Source: an uncultured Dorea sp. (GTDB taxonomy: Bacteria > Bacillota > Clostridia > Lachnospirales > Lachnospiraceae). Taken from it: a stretch of DNA of 64,000 bases. The stretch covers positions 13,180 to 77,179 of the forward strand of contig CAPEBR010000018.1 in NCBI GenBank assembly GCA_948602995.1, written 5' to 3'. Within the stretch, counting starts at the first letter, position 1, and every line of letters begins with the position of its first letter. Shown here in pieces: positions 1 through 8,057 of this stretch. The notes beneath the pieces were generated by a model, which saw nothing but the letters and a program-made list of their open reading frames with translations, did not search any database and was not told the origin of the DNA. Position numbers and translations under genes: made by a program.

Positions 1-1
1 C

Positions 2-559
2 ACAGGAAAGATCTGTGTCTTTACAAATAATGGAAGGATGCATCAGGTAAAGATGCCGGATCTTCCCTTTGGAAAGTTCCGTGACAAGGGGATGCCCATT
101 GACAATGTGAGCAATTATGACAGCACCCAGGAGAATATCGTGTATATCTGTGATTCTGAGCAGATGCGTTATGCAGCATTCCTCTTTGCCACAAAGCAGG
201 GTATGCTGAAAAAGGTACAGGGAGAGGAATTCCAGGTGGCAAAGCGTACCATTGCTGCCACAAAGCTCCAGGAGGAGGACGAGGTGGTAAGCGTCCAGGT
301 GATCACGGCAAACCATCAGATCGTGCTTCAGACGAAGGAAGGATATTTCCTGCGGTTCGGGGCAGATGAGGTGCCGGAGAAGAAAAAAGGCGCTATCGGC
401 GTCCGGGGAATCAGGCTTAGAAAAAAGGACGAGCTGGAGCAGGTATATTTGTTCCCGGATGGCACAGAGTGCAGGGGCATGTTCGGAGAAAAAGAGGTGT
501 CCCTCCACAAGCTTAAGGCAGGAAAAAGAGACGGGACAGGGACGAAGACGAGAGGATAG
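2..559 (+). CDS. Type IIA DNA topoisomerase subunit A, C-terminal part (GyrA/ParC family), 5' end outside window
   Basis: The reading frame is open at the left edge and 185 C-terminal residues are visible. They form beta-pinwheel blades of the kind that wrap DNA in GyrA and ParC: repeats of the type 'GKICVFTNNGRMHQVKM' and 'GYFLRFGADEVPEKKKGAIGVRGIRL'. The catalytic tyrosine domain lies outside the window. No canonical GyrA box (QRRGGKG) is visible, which slightly favours a topoisomerase IV-type subunit, but gyrA and parC cannot be separated from this fragment. The end is Lys/Arg/Gly-rich. The next gene begins within about 12 bases of the stop, so the two may be co-transcribed. Confidence 0.85.
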   Translation, partial: TGKICVFTNNGRMHQVKMPDLPFGKFRDKGMPIDNVSNYDSTQENIVYICDSEQMRYAAFLFATKQGMLKKVQGEEFQVAKRTIAATKLQEEDEVVSVQVITANHQIVLQTKEGYFLRFGADEVPEKKKGAIGVRGIRLRKKDELEQVYLFPDGTECRGMFGEKEVSLHKLKAGKRDGTGTKTRG

Positions 560-571
560 GTGTGCGTCAGG

Positions 572-1288
572 ATGACGGAAAAAGCGGGAGGAAATACAGA
601 AGAGAAAACCAAAGGAATGAAAGGGACAGAAAACACAAGGGAAAATAGCGGAAGGGAATGTTCTGAGGAGACAGTCAGGGAGGCAAAGACCCAGTATATG
701 ACACAGGAGAAGAGCCAGGGGGAGTATACGCTGGAGGATTATTACCAGATTCCTGACGGGTACAGGGCAGAACTGATCGACGGCGTGATCTACAATATGG
801 CAGCGCCCTCACCGCTCCATCAGTTGATCGGAGGAAGAATTTTCAAGACATTTTCGGATTACATAGACAGAAAAGAAGGGATGTGCATACCGGCCTATGC
901 CCCGTTGGATGTGCAGCTGGACTGTGATGACAAAACGATGCTCCAGCCAGATGTTCTCATTGTCTGTGACCGGAAAAAGATCCGCAAGGGCGTCATCTAC
1001 GGCGCGCCGGATCTAGTTGTAGAGATCCTCTCAGGTTCTACAAAGAGAAAGGATATGACAGTAAAGCTTGCGAAATACGCAGCAGCCGGAGTCAGAGAAT
1101 ACTGGATGGTGGATCCGGATAAGAAAAAGGTGATTGTATACGAGATGGAGGATGACCTGAATGTGTCTATATTCGGATTTGACCATGAGATTCCGGTCCG
1201 GATCTTTGGAGGAGAATGTATGGTTGATTTTAAAGAAATATGGGAGTATGTGAGCTTTTTAGAGACTAAATGCAGAAGAGGAGACTGA
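572..1288 (+). CDS. Uma2 family (DUF820) putative restriction endonuclease-like protein
   Basis: From about residue 50 the protein reads as a Uma2/DUF820 domain: 'YTLEDYYQIPDGYRAELIDG', then 'LQPDVLIVCD', 'GAPDLVVEILS' and 'KYAAAGVREYWMVDP'. These are the acidic and E-I-L motifs of this PD-(D/E)XK-like nuclease fold. Function in the cell is not established for most members. The first 45 residues are charged low complexity and may not all be translated. Possible starts are GTG at 560, ATG at 572 (used here; AGGATAGG lies about 11 bases upstream) and ATG at 698 just before the domain. It is followed after 3 bases by a small gene, suggesting co-transcription. Confidence 0.8.
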   Translation: MTEKAGGNTEEKTKGMKGTENTRENSGRECSEETVREAKTQYMTQEKSQGEYTLEDYYQIPDGYRAELIDGVIYNMAAPSPLHQLIGGRIFKTFSDYIDRKEGMCIPAYAPLDVQLDCDDKTMLQPDVLIVCDRKKIRKGVIYGAPDLVVEILSGSTKRKDMTVKLAKYAAAGVREYWMVDPDKKKVIVYEMEDDLNVSIFGFDHEIPVRIFGGECMVDFKEIWEYVSFLETKCRRGD

Positions 1289-1291
1289 AGG

Positions 1292-1564
1292 ATGTCAGAC
1301 CAAAGAGAGTGGTCCAGGTCAAGAGATGATCTGGTGGATGCCGTAAAGCGGCTGGGTTTTCCCGAGGAGCTTGGAGTGGAGATGGCAAAGAATCTGGGCA
1401 GTCCGAAGGCAATGAACCGGATGGCGTCGTATCTGTACCATGTGAAACCGAAGAGTGTAGAGATGGTAGTGGATGAGATGCTTGCGATATGCAGTGAGAT
1501 TGATGCCTGGAGGGATAAGAAAGCGAGTGAGGAGGCCAATGCCAGATTATGGATTAAGCGGTGA
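1292..1564 (+). CDS. Small conserved-type protein of unknown function (90 aa)
   Basis: The ATG follows AAGAGGAG at 1276-1283 with 8-base spacing, and the gene lies between two clear coding genes with very short gaps. The product is soluble and mainly helical by composition, with motifs such as 'LGFPEELGVEMAKNLGSPKAMNRMASYL' split over two helices. No catalytic motif, signal peptide or membrane segment is visible. I do not recognise the family. Position after the Uma2-like gene suggests a joint transcript but says little about function. Confidence 0.7.
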   Translation: MSDQREWSRSRDDLVDAVKRLGFPEELGVEMAKNLGSPKAMNRMASYLYHVKPKSVEMVVDEMLAICSEIDAWRDKKASEEANARLWIKR

Positions 1565-1570
1565 AGAGTT

Positions 1571-2311
1571 ATGAGAGAGTTTGTTTTTGAATATATAAAA
1601 AAGAAATATAGGACATCTCCGGAGTACCCGTGGAGAAACGATCAGACCAGTGCCGTGTTCCGGCATGAGGATAATCGGAAATGGTTCGTGCTTGCCATGG
1701 AGGTTCAGAGGAACAAGCTGGGGCTTTCCGGCGGGGAGCATGTGGATGCAATGAATCTTAAGATAGATGATCCGTTCTTCCGGGATACGCTGATCCGGGA
1801 AGAGGGGATTATGCCTGCCTATCATATGAATAAGCTCCATTGGATTACCGTGCTTTTAGACGGCACGGTTTCAGAGGAACGGATTTGTGACCTGATTGAC
1901 CTGAGCTATATGGCAACAGCCTCTGCCAGAAAAAAAGAAAAGGTACGTCCGCCAAAGGAGTGGGTGATTCCGGCCAATCCCAGATACTATGATATTGAAC
2001 ATGCCTTTGATCAGACAGACCAGATAGACTGGAAGCAGGGGAGAGGTATAAAAAAAGGGGATACGGTATTTCTGTATGCAGCTGCCCCGGTGTCGGCAAT
2101 CCTTTATAAATGCAAGGTGACAGAGACGGATATTCCTTATGATTATACAGAGAAGAATCTGACCATTACTGCATTAATGAAGATAAAGCTTAAAAAGAGA
2201 TACAGGCCGGAGCGGTTTACGTTCGATATATTGAAAGAGGAATACGGGATCTATGCGATCAGAGGTCCGAGAGGGATTCCCAATAGTCTGAGTGTTGCGC
2301 TAAAAAGATAA
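1571..2311 (+). CDS. MmcQ/YjbR-type protein fused to a C-terminal EVE (PUA-like) domain
   Basis: Residues 1 to about 125 match the MmcQ/YjbR double-wing fold: an N-terminal 'FVFEYIKKKY', then 'KWFVLAMEV', and a terminal 'HMNKLHWITVLLDGTV' followed by 'LIDLSYMATA'. From about residue 130 the chain changes to an EVE-like module: 'WVIPANPRYYDIEHAF', 'IKKGDTVFLYAAAPVSAILYKCKV' and 'YGIYAIRGPRGIP'. EVE domains belong to the PUA-like superfamily and are known to bind modified bases; YjbR proteins are suspected DNA binders. The fusion suggests a nucleic-acid recognition role, which is inference. The start ATG has only a weak ribosome site (GAAGAG). Confidence 0.8.
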   Translation: MREFVFEYIKKKYRTSPEYPWRNDQTSAVFRHEDNRKWFVLAMEVQRNKLGLSGGEHVDAMNLKIDDPFFRDTLIREEGIMPAYHMNKLHWITVLLDGTVSEERICDLIDLSYMATASARKKEKVRPPKEWVIPANPRYYDIEHAFDQTDQIDWKQGRGIKKGDTVFLYAAAPVSAILYKCKVTETDIPYDYTEKNLTITALMKIKLKKRYRPERFTFDILKEEYGIYAIRGPRGIPNSLSVALKR

Positions 2312-2617
2312 AGGGCGTCTGTTTAGGAATGTAAAAAGGAGGAGGGAGTGCGCCCCGTGGGTTCCTGGCCTTATTTAGGACATTGGAGAGTAAAATAAGA
2401 GGCAGTCACCGATGACAAGGTGACTGCCTTAAAATATGTATTTTTTACAGATCAGCGATAGTTTTTAAATGAAAATATGCCTTCATTCTTGTGAGTACAG
2501 ATTTTTGTACAGTGCTTTATCCTATAATGATTTCAACAAGGAAGTTGCACGTAACAGTTTACAGGGATTCCTGCCTGAAGTGTTACGGTTGATCATTAGC
2601 AAGGAGGATAGAATGAG
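2312..2617 (+). other. Gene-free interval with terminator and possible promoter
   Basis: This 306-base gap holds a clear terminator at 2399-2437. A TATAAT at 2523-2528 could serve the following small genes, but no convincing -35 lies 16-18 bases upstream. A ribosome site AAGGAGG at 2601-2607 belongs to the small gene starting at 2618. No other coding potential was seen. Confidence 0.6.
2399..2437 (+). terminator. Rho-independent terminator after the YjbR-EVE gene
   Basis: GGCAGTCACC at 2401-2410 pairs perfectly with GGTGACTGCC at 2419-2428 around an 8-base loop. The flanking A and T residues extend the stem, and a T-rich stretch follows (TTAAAATATGTATTTTTT). Confidence 0.8.
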
Positions 2618-2719
2618 ATGAAAGGATATTTTGTAGACGAAGGGTATATGGGATTTGTTGACGGTGAGTACCGGTTATTTGCAGATGAAAGAGACTATTA
2701 TGATTATCTGGAAGAATAA
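2618..2719 (+). CDS. 33-residue small protein, aromatic and acidic
   Basis: ATG at 2618 follows AAGGAGG at 2601-2607. An earlier ATG at 2613 stops after two codons. The product begins MKGYFVDEGYMGFVDGEYR and continues LFADERDYYDYLEE. The pattern Gly-Tyr-x-Gly-x-Val-(Asp/Asn)-Gly-x-Tyr-x-Leu-Phe-Ala resembles very short proteins I recall from Clostridia chromosomes and mobile elements; no function is established to my knowledge. There is no signal peptide or membrane segment. Two further tiny genes follow, so this looks like a small-protein cluster. Confidence 0.6.
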   Translation: MKGYFVDEGYMGFVDGEYRLFADERDYYDYLEE

Positions 2720-2750
2720 GGAAGACGGAAAGAGAAAGGAAAGAACAATT

Positions 2751-2885
2751 ATGGTAGAGATTTTTGCACCGACAGATTTTGAAGTTTCAGGCCTGGATGC
2801 GGAAGAGCTGGAATTTATGGATGTAAAGGAGCGAAGGAAGGTACTGGAAGAAGCGGGACTTGATCCGGAGGTTTATGATTTTTAA
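2751..2885 (+). CDS. 44-residue acidic small protein of unknown function
   Basis: ATG at 2751 is preceded by AAAGGAAAG at suitable spacing. The product (MVEIFAPTDFEVSG... ending PEVYDF) is acidic and helical, with 'MDVKERRKVLEEAGLDPEVYDF' in two adjacent parts. The frame stays open upstream to 2655, but that part overlaps the preceding small gene in another frame and has no ribosome site, so the shorter start is preferred. The family is not recognised. Confidence 0.5.
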   Translation: MVEIFAPTDFEVSGLDAEELEFMDVKERRKVLEEAGLDPEVYDF

Positions 2886-2910
2886 GTGGAGGAAAGAAGT
2901 TGGAGAAAGT

Positions 2911-3018
2911 ATGAGTGCCGGCAGGCTTTATGACCGGTTTAAAAAGAAGGCGGCAGGAACAATCCGGGTGTATTCACCGTTTAATTATGGAATGCTGTAC
3001 CAGTATAAACCAGCTTAA
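2911..3018 (+). CDS. Possible 35-residue basic small protein
   Basis: ATG at 2911 follows a GGAG-containing stretch (GTTGGAGAAAGT). The product begins MSAGRLYDRFKKKAAG and ends YQYKPA; it is basic and aromatic. The stop codon lies inside the left arm of the following terminator, which is typical for the last gene of a transcript. Evidence is limited to position, start signal and open frame. Confidence 0.4.
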   Translation: MSAGRLYDRFKKKAAGTIRVYSPFNYGMLYQYKPA

Positions 3019-3049
3019 ATAACCTTAGAAAGATATTTAAGCTGGTTTT
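3007..3049. terminator. Bidirectional terminator between convergent transcripts
   Basis: A 15-bp perfect stem (3007-3021 with 3034-3048) has a 12-base loop and T residues on both outer sides. It lies between the plus-strand small genes and the minus-strand membrane protein gene, so it can end transcription from both directions. Confidence 0.8.
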
Positions 3050-3056
3050 GTATTAG

Positions 3057-3377
3057 TCAGAAAATTCCATGGTTGTATTTCAACTGGGCATGGATCATCA
3101 TGATTAATCCTGCTGCAAATGAAATACCAAAAATAACTCCGTATTTTCCGGAATGCATCCCTGTGCACAGGACGCCGGACAATATGATTCCCACTCCTAT
3201 AAGTATTGCTGCCTTTCCCATAACAGCCGTATATTCTTTTCTGTCAGATTCCTTTACCTTCGTGTGATGATAATCATGAATCAGATCAATCCGTTCTCTG
3301 ATCCATATGAGATATCCCATAAACAGAAACGGCAGTCCGCATGCGCTTATAAGGATAGCAATAATGAAATCTTTCAT
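3057..3377 (-). CDS. Small integral membrane protein, DUF3784-like
   Basis: This 106-residue protein has three hydrophobic segments: about residues 4-26, 52-72 and 80-96. Between the first and second lies a charged cytoplasmic-type loop with 'RERIDLIHDYHHTKVKESDRKEYT', here split across the loop. This 'I(D/H)xYHxxxVK..D...Y' loop and the three-helix layout resemble the DUF3784 family of small Firmicute membrane proteins; that assignment is from memory. The ribosome site is AGGAG just upstream of the ATG on the minus strand. The gene lies 15 bases after the large Big_2 surface protein gene and is likely expressed with it. Confidence 0.65.
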   Translation of the reverse strand: MKDFIIAILISACGLPFLFMGYLIWIRERIDLIHDYHHTKVKESDRKEYTAVMGKAAILIGVGIILSGVLCTGMHSGKYGVIFGISFAAGLIMMIHAQLKYNHGIF

Positions 3378-3392
3378 AATTAGTCTCCTGCG

Positions 3393-6110
3393 CTATTTTA
3401 CAGTTACCTTTACTGAGGCCTTCATGCCATTAATGGAGAGAACATAAACGGTACAGCTTCCTTTTCCAATTGCCCGGACGACGCCATTCCCTGACACTGT
3501 TGCAACCTTGCTGTCAGTTGTGAAGTAACGGAGCTTCTGAATATGGCCGAGACACCGCTTATTCCGGTCCCGTGGAACAGCTTTAACGATTAGTTTTTTT
3601 AGCTTTTCCCGTTTTAATGACAGGGTCTTTGGGGATACTGTCAGTTTTTTTACATTTGTATACTTTTTATTTGAATCTGTTACTGCATGTATGGAATAGC
3701 TCTTTGCAAGATACTGCTTTTTGCCATTGAAAATGCGGTATGCTCTCACCAGGGCTTTATAGGATTTTTGGGTTTTCAGCTTTCTGCCATTCACTTTCTT
3801 TAATGTAAACGAACGGGTCTTTGGACTGGTGATGGTTTTTATAAGTTTCATGCTGGTTCCGCATTCTGCTGCATAGACTTCATAGCCGTCGGCATCAGGA
3901 GCCTTTCCCCAGGAAACAACCATGCTCTTCTTTTTCGCGTTCCAGAACATTCCGATCTTTTTATTAAGTGCCGCAGCATTTGTAGCTTTGTCCGGAGGCG
4001 TTACGGTTACCTTACATACGGCCTCCTTTTTGCCGTCTGCGGAGGTGGCAGTAATCCGGGCAGTTCCGGTCTTTACTGCGGTTACTTTTCCTTTTGCATC
4101 TACAGCTGCCACCTGTGGGTTGTCAGATCTCCAGGTAATGGTTTTGTATGTCGCATCAGCCGGGAGGACTTCTGCATGCAGTGTTATTGTGTCGTCGTCC
4201 TGTATGGAAGCAGTGGTCTGGTTAAGCTTTATGCCGGTAACTGGAATTACGATGACAGTAATCTCACTGGTTCCCGTAATACTGCTTCCATCTACAGCTG
4301 CGGCTGTAATTGTAACCGTTCCAGTCTTTAATGCTTTCACGGTTCCGTTTGCATCTACTGAAGCAATGGAAGGTTCACTGGAGGTCCAGGTAATCCCGGG
4401 ATTTGTTGCATTTTCCGGTAAAATCTGTGACTTCAGAGTGAGTGTTTTCCCCAATGGAAGGGTTGTGGATATTGGTTCTAGTTTTATCTGCTGAACCGGC
4501 ACTGCTTCTACGGTAATGGCACATTCTGCCGTTTTGCCGCCGTCCTCTGTGGTAACGGTAATCGTAGCAGTTCCGGCATTTTTTGCAGTTACAAGTCCAT
4601 TCTCATTTACAGAAGCAACAGCTTCATCGCTGGAGCTCCATGTTACATCTTTGTTGTCTGCATTTTCCGGGGCTACAGTTTCCTTAAGCTGCAGAGCCTC
4701 TCTTACATACATATGTGCCGCAGTCTGGTCAAGGATTACTCCGGTGACGGTTGTCTTAAGTACCGTAATGGTACATTGTGCCGTTTTGTCCCCGTCCTCT
4801 GTGGTAACAGTAATAATGGCGGTTCCGGCATCCTCTGCAGTTACAAGACCATCTTCATCTACAGAAGCAACGGCTTCATTACTGGATGTCCATGTAACAT
4901 TTTGATTGTCCGCGTTCTCCGGAATGACAGTCTCTTCAAGCTGCAGAGTTTCGCCTATATGCATCTGTGCTTCAGTCGGATCCAGGCTGACACCTGTGAC
5001 TTTTGTCCCCGGGACAGTAATGGTACATTCCGCTGTTTTTCCGTTTGCTGTACTGGCTGTAATGACTGCTTCTCCGGAGTGCAGGGCTTTTACGGTTCCG
5101 TTTTCAACGGATGCGATACTGCCATCGCTGGAAGACCAGGTGACCGTTTGATTTTCCGCGTAATATGGGACAATAACAGCAGAAAGAACAATGCTTTCTC
5201 CAACATTCAAGTCTGCTTCCTCCGTATCCAGTATAATCTCTGATACCTCTACGCCGGTTACCTTTCCCTTATCTACATTTTCAATCTGCTCCCCTGGATC
5301 CTCCAGATTTCCTTCTACAATAATTGTGCCGGAATTTTCGATCATGCCGGTTACAGTCAGTGTATGGTCTGCCGGGACAGTAAGAATCCGGCCTTCTGGG
5401 ATTACAAGCAAGGTATCCTCCGGAATTTCCAGATCTCCTGGAAGCGTTGCATTGCAGGGAAGAAGCATACCGCCGGATTCGGCATCTCCTCCTGTTATGC
5501 TTCCAGTCATCACGCCTTCCTGCTCCTGAAATACGATACTGTTTTCAGCCATCCCGAGATCATGATTCGTGCCGGTACTCTCGACCCAGGATCCGGAAGT
5601 GGTCACAGACTTGCCGGCAATGATCCCCTTCGTGCCATTGAGTCCCATGGCCTTTACATAGCTATTTTCTATGTAAATGTCACCTGTAGAATATATGGCA
5701 GCATTTCTTCCTGCAGACACGGTTATACCGGTTCCTGTAATGGTCAAGTCACCCTCTACAGAGATACCATGTGCTTTGCCGCCTGCGTTTATAGAAAGAC
5801 TGCCGGGGCCTGTAATGATCAGATTCCCTTCTGTTTCAAGTGTACTGTCAATGGATATCTGTCCATCTGTGGTTAAGGTAATGGCATCATCTGTTGTCTC
5901 CATAGATGAAAAACCATAGTCTCCGGCATTTTCCGGCAAAACCACCGTTCCTCCTATGGTAAGAACCGGGACATTTTCCCCAGCTTTGGCGGATATATTT
6001 ACCGGCAGAAGTGTTACTGTCAGTAATACTGCTAAAAAGAAGGCGGTCAGACGCCTGGCCGCCTTTACTGGTTTTCTCGGAAAATCATAATCCGATACAT
6101 CTTTTCCCAT
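3393..6110 (-). CDS. Secreted multi-domain surface protein with Big_2 (Ig-like) repeats
   Basis: The start is taken at 6110 because a strong AGGAGGAG site lies 8 bases upstream; the open frame continues 19 codons further without such a site. The 905-residue product has a long basic N-terminus and a hydrophobic export helix ('LTAFFLAVLLTVTLLP', about residues 23-38). About residues 45-270 form a repetitive beta-helix-like region. Five Big_2 domains follow, each with the 'V(T/S)W(T/S)SS...IASV...G.V.A...G.A.IT' signature. Then comes a fibronectin-like segment ('DADGYEVYAAE') and a last Big_2-like domain ending in KASVKVTVK. No LPXTG motif is present, so wall attachment, if any, is by another route. 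It is transcribed from the promoter at 6167-6195 and followed by the small membrane protein gene. Confidence 0.85.
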   Translation of the reverse strand: MGKDVSDYDFPRKPVKAARRLTAFFLAVLLTVTLLPVNISAKAGENVPVLTIGGTVVLPENAGDYGFSSMETTDDAITLTTDGQISIDSTLETEGNLIITGPGSLSINAGGKAHGISVEGDLTITGTGITVSAGRNAAIYSTGDIYIENSYVKAMGLNGTKGIIAGKSVTTSGSWVESTGTNHDLGMAENSIVFQEQEGVMTGSITGGDAESGGMLLPCNATLPGDLEIPEDTLLVIPEGRILTVPADHTLTVTGMIENSGTIIVEGNLEDPGEQIENVDKGKVTGVEVSEIILDTEEADLNVGESIVLSAVIVPYYAENQTVTWSSSDGSIASVENGTVKALHSGEAVITASTANGKTAECTITVPGTKVTGVSLDPTEAQMHIGETLQLEETVIPENADNQNVTWTSSNEAVASVDEDGLVTAEDAGTAIITVTTEDGDKTAQCTITVLKTTVTGVILDQTAAHMYVREALQLKETVAPENADNKDVTWSSSDEAVASVNENGLVTAKNAGTATITVTTEDGGKTAECAITVEAVPVQQIKLEPISTTLPLGKTLTLKSQILPENATNPGITWTSSEPSIASVDANGTVKALKTGTVTITAAAVDGSSITGTSEITVIVIPVTGIKLNQTTASIQDDDTITLHAEVLPADATYKTITWRSDNPQVAAVDAKGKVTAVKTGTARITATSADGKKEAVCKVTVTPPDKATNAAALNKKIGMFWNAKKKSMVVSWGKAPDADGYEVYAAECGTSMKLIKTITSPKTRSFTLKKVNGRKLKTQKSYKALVRAYRIFNGKKQYLAKSYSIHAVTDSNKKYTNVKKLTVSPKTLSLKREKLKKLIVKAVPRDRNKRCLGHIQKLRYFTTDSKVATVSGNGVVRAIGKGSCTVYVLSINGMKASVKVTVK

Positions 6111-6166
6111 ATTTCTCTCCTCCTTTTGCTTTTTGCACATACTTTGTGGTGATAACTCATAACTCA

Positions 6167-6195
6167 ATTCTACCCTAAAAAAAATTGGAAGTCAA
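6167..6195 (-). promoter_or_regulatory. Sigma-A type promoter for the Big_2 surface protein gene
   Basis: On the minus strand the sequence reads TTGACT (6190-6195), a 17-base spacer, then TAGAAT (6167-6172), about 45 bases upstream of the ribosome site at 6119-6124. Confidence 0.75.
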
Positions 6196-6207
6196 TGTTG
6201 CGATGTT

Positions 6208-6244
6208 GTTACTATGAGCGGATGGTTAGTCAGTGAATAGTAAC
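6208..6244. repeat. Short, internally deleted copy of a folded dispersed repeat
   Basis: GTTACTA at 6208-6214 and TAGTAAC at 6238-6244 form inverted ends. The inner part GAGCGGATGGTTAGTCAGTG matches, with two changes, the 3' half of the larger element at 40528-40616. Compared with that copy, the 5' hairpin is missing here. Confidence 0.65.
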
Positions 6245-6275
6245 CAGGGGACTATCGGATTTTTTGATTTTTAGT

Positions 6276-6304
6276 TTGATTATATCTGAAGGCTGCGGTA
6301 TACT
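6276..6304 (+). promoter_or_regulatory. Sigma-A type promoter for the AAA/PD-(D/E)XK gene
   Basis: TTGATT at 6276-6281, 17-base spacer, TATACT at 6299-6304. The coding start is 68 bases further downstream. Confidence 0.7.
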
Positions 6305-6371
6305 ACAATGGTAAGGGTGAGCCGGATATCTGATTAGAAATATGCTGATAAGATTAAGAAGGAGTGATGGC

Positions 6372-7997
6372 ATGGGACTGTATGTAAATCCAGGGAACCG
6401 TCAGTTCAAAGAGGCTGTGAACTCGCCGATCTATGTAGATAAAAGTGGACTAATTGATTACACAAACAGTGTTTTAAATACACATAGGAAAAATATATGT
6501 GTCAGCCGGCCGCGACGTTTTGGAAAATCCATGGCTGCAGACATGCTTTCTGCCTATTATAGCAAAGGATGTGATTCCAGGGAACTGTTTGCGGATCTGG
6601 ACGTATCGAAGCATCATAAAACGGTATCAGACATGGTCCGGGAAACCAGGCGGGTGAATGCGTACGAATCGAATTTAAACCGGCATAATGTAATCCGGTT
6701 TGATGTGCAGAGATTTTTATTTGATGAATCCCATATATCCGTTTTTATCAAAAGGATTCAGGATGTGATTATCAGGGAGTTAGAGGCAGAGTTTGAAGAA
6801 TACGTTGACTGTGCACAGGATTCATATGGATTACCAGGAGTGTTAGAGCAGATTTACGCCCATACGGGAGAGGAATTTATTTTTATTATTGATGAATGGG
6901 ACTGTATATTCCGGCTGGCAAAAGAGAACACGGAAGTGCAGAAAAAATATCTTGATTTTCTACGGGGGCTTTTCAAAGGTTCTGAATATGTGAAACTGGC
7001 ATATATGACCGGGATATTTCCCATTAAAAAATACGGGGAACATTCGGCGATTAATGTTTTTGACGAGTATTCCGTGACAGATCCCAGGAATCTTAGTGAA
7101 TATTTTGGATTTACAGAAGAAGAAGTACAGGAGCAATGTAAGAAATATGATGTGGATTTTGCAGAGATGGCAAGATGGTATGACGGATATCAGATGGGTG
7201 ATACCCATATCTATAACCCTAAATCTGTTGTAGATGCCCTGACCTGGAAAAAATTTAAAAGCTACTGGACCGGTACGGAGACCTATGAGGCATTAAAGGT
7301 TTATATTGAGCGGAATTTTGACGGACTTAGGGAGGCTGTCATGGAAATGATAGGCGGCGGGCAGTGCAGGATCGACCCGGCGATCTTTCAGAATGATATG
7401 ACTTCCTTTTATACGAAGGATGAGATTCTGACCTTGTTAGTTCATCTGGGATATCTGACCTATGATGAGAGAAATAGTACAGTATCCATTCCGAACCAGG
7501 AGATAGAGCACGAGTTCGTCCGTGTAGTGAAGGTTGGTGGATGGGGCAGCCTTATGGAAACCCTGAATCGTTCGGAGGAACTGCTAAAGAGTACATGGGC
7601 GATGGATGCAGACGCAGTAGCGGACGGGGTGGCAAAGGCGCGTAGTGATACAGCATCAATCATTCAGTACAATGACGAGAACAGTATGGCCTGTGCACTC
7701 TATGTCGCATATGCCAGTGCGCGGACGTACTATGCGAAGCCAGTCAGGGAATTTCCGAGTGGAAGGGGATTTGCTGATGTGGTTTACCTTCCGAAAAAAA
7801 ATGCAGATTGTCCGGCACTGCTGATTGAGTTAAAATGGAACAAGTCTGCAGAAGGGGCTGTCAGGCAGATCAAGGATAAAAAATATATGGACTGGCTGAA
7901 AAGCTATACAGGGGAAATTCTTCTTGTGGCAATTAATTATGACAAGAAGAAGGATATTCATACGTGTATAATTGAAAAATACCCGGATTGCATATAA
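6372..7997 (+). CDS. AAA-family ATPase with C-terminal PD-(D/E)XK nuclease-like domain
   Basis: ATG at 6372 is chosen over the upstream ATG at 6342 because AGAAGGAG lies just before it. The 541-residue protein starts with 'IYVDKSGLIDYTN', typical of this family, followed by a P-loop 'RPRRFGKS' at residues 46-53 and a Walker B-like 'FIFIIDEWD' near residue 180. The C-terminal part contains 'REFPSGRGFADVVYLP' and 'ALLIELKWNK', the E-x-K core of the PD-(D/E)XK fold (DUF1703 type). Such proteins are abundant in gut Bacteroidetes and Clostridia and often occur in many copies; their role is not established. The gene has its own promoter at 6276-6304 and stands alone. Confidence 0.85.
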   Translation: MGLYVNPGNRQFKEAVNSPIYVDKSGLIDYTNSVLNTHRKNICVSRPRRFGKSMAADMLSAYYSKGCDSRELFADLDVSKHHKTVSDMVRETRRVNAYESNLNRHNVIRFDVQRFLFDESHISVFIKRIQDVIIRELEAEFEEYVDCAQDSYGLPGVLEQIYAHTGEEFIFIIDEWDCIFRLAKENTEVQKKYLDFLRGLFKGSEYVKLAYMTGIFPIKKYGEHSAINVFDEYSVTDPRNLSEYFGFTEEEVQEQCKKYDVDFAEMARWYDGYQMGDTHIYNPKSVVDALTWKKFKSYWTGTETYEALKVYIERNFDGLREAVMEMIGGGQCRIDPAIFQNDMTSFYTKDEILTLLVHLGYLTYDERNSTVSIPNQEIEHEFVRVVKVGGWGSLMETLNRSEELLKSTWAMDADAVADGVAKARSDTASIIQYNDENSMACALYVAYASARTYYAKPVREFPSGRGFADVVYLPKKNADCPALLIELKWNKSAEGAVRQIKDKKYMDWLKSYTGEILLVAINYDKKKDIHTCIIEKYPDCI

Positions 7998-8057
7998 AAA
8001 AATGAATCGTTTTAGTGAATCCGAGTGAGAGGTAAAGAAACAGGAGGTTTGGAAAAC

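Noticed and set aside
3922..5919. Several plus-strand open frames opposite the Big_2 surface protein gene
   Set aside because: They mirror the repetitive Thr/Val/Ser codons of the real minus-strand gene and have no start signals.
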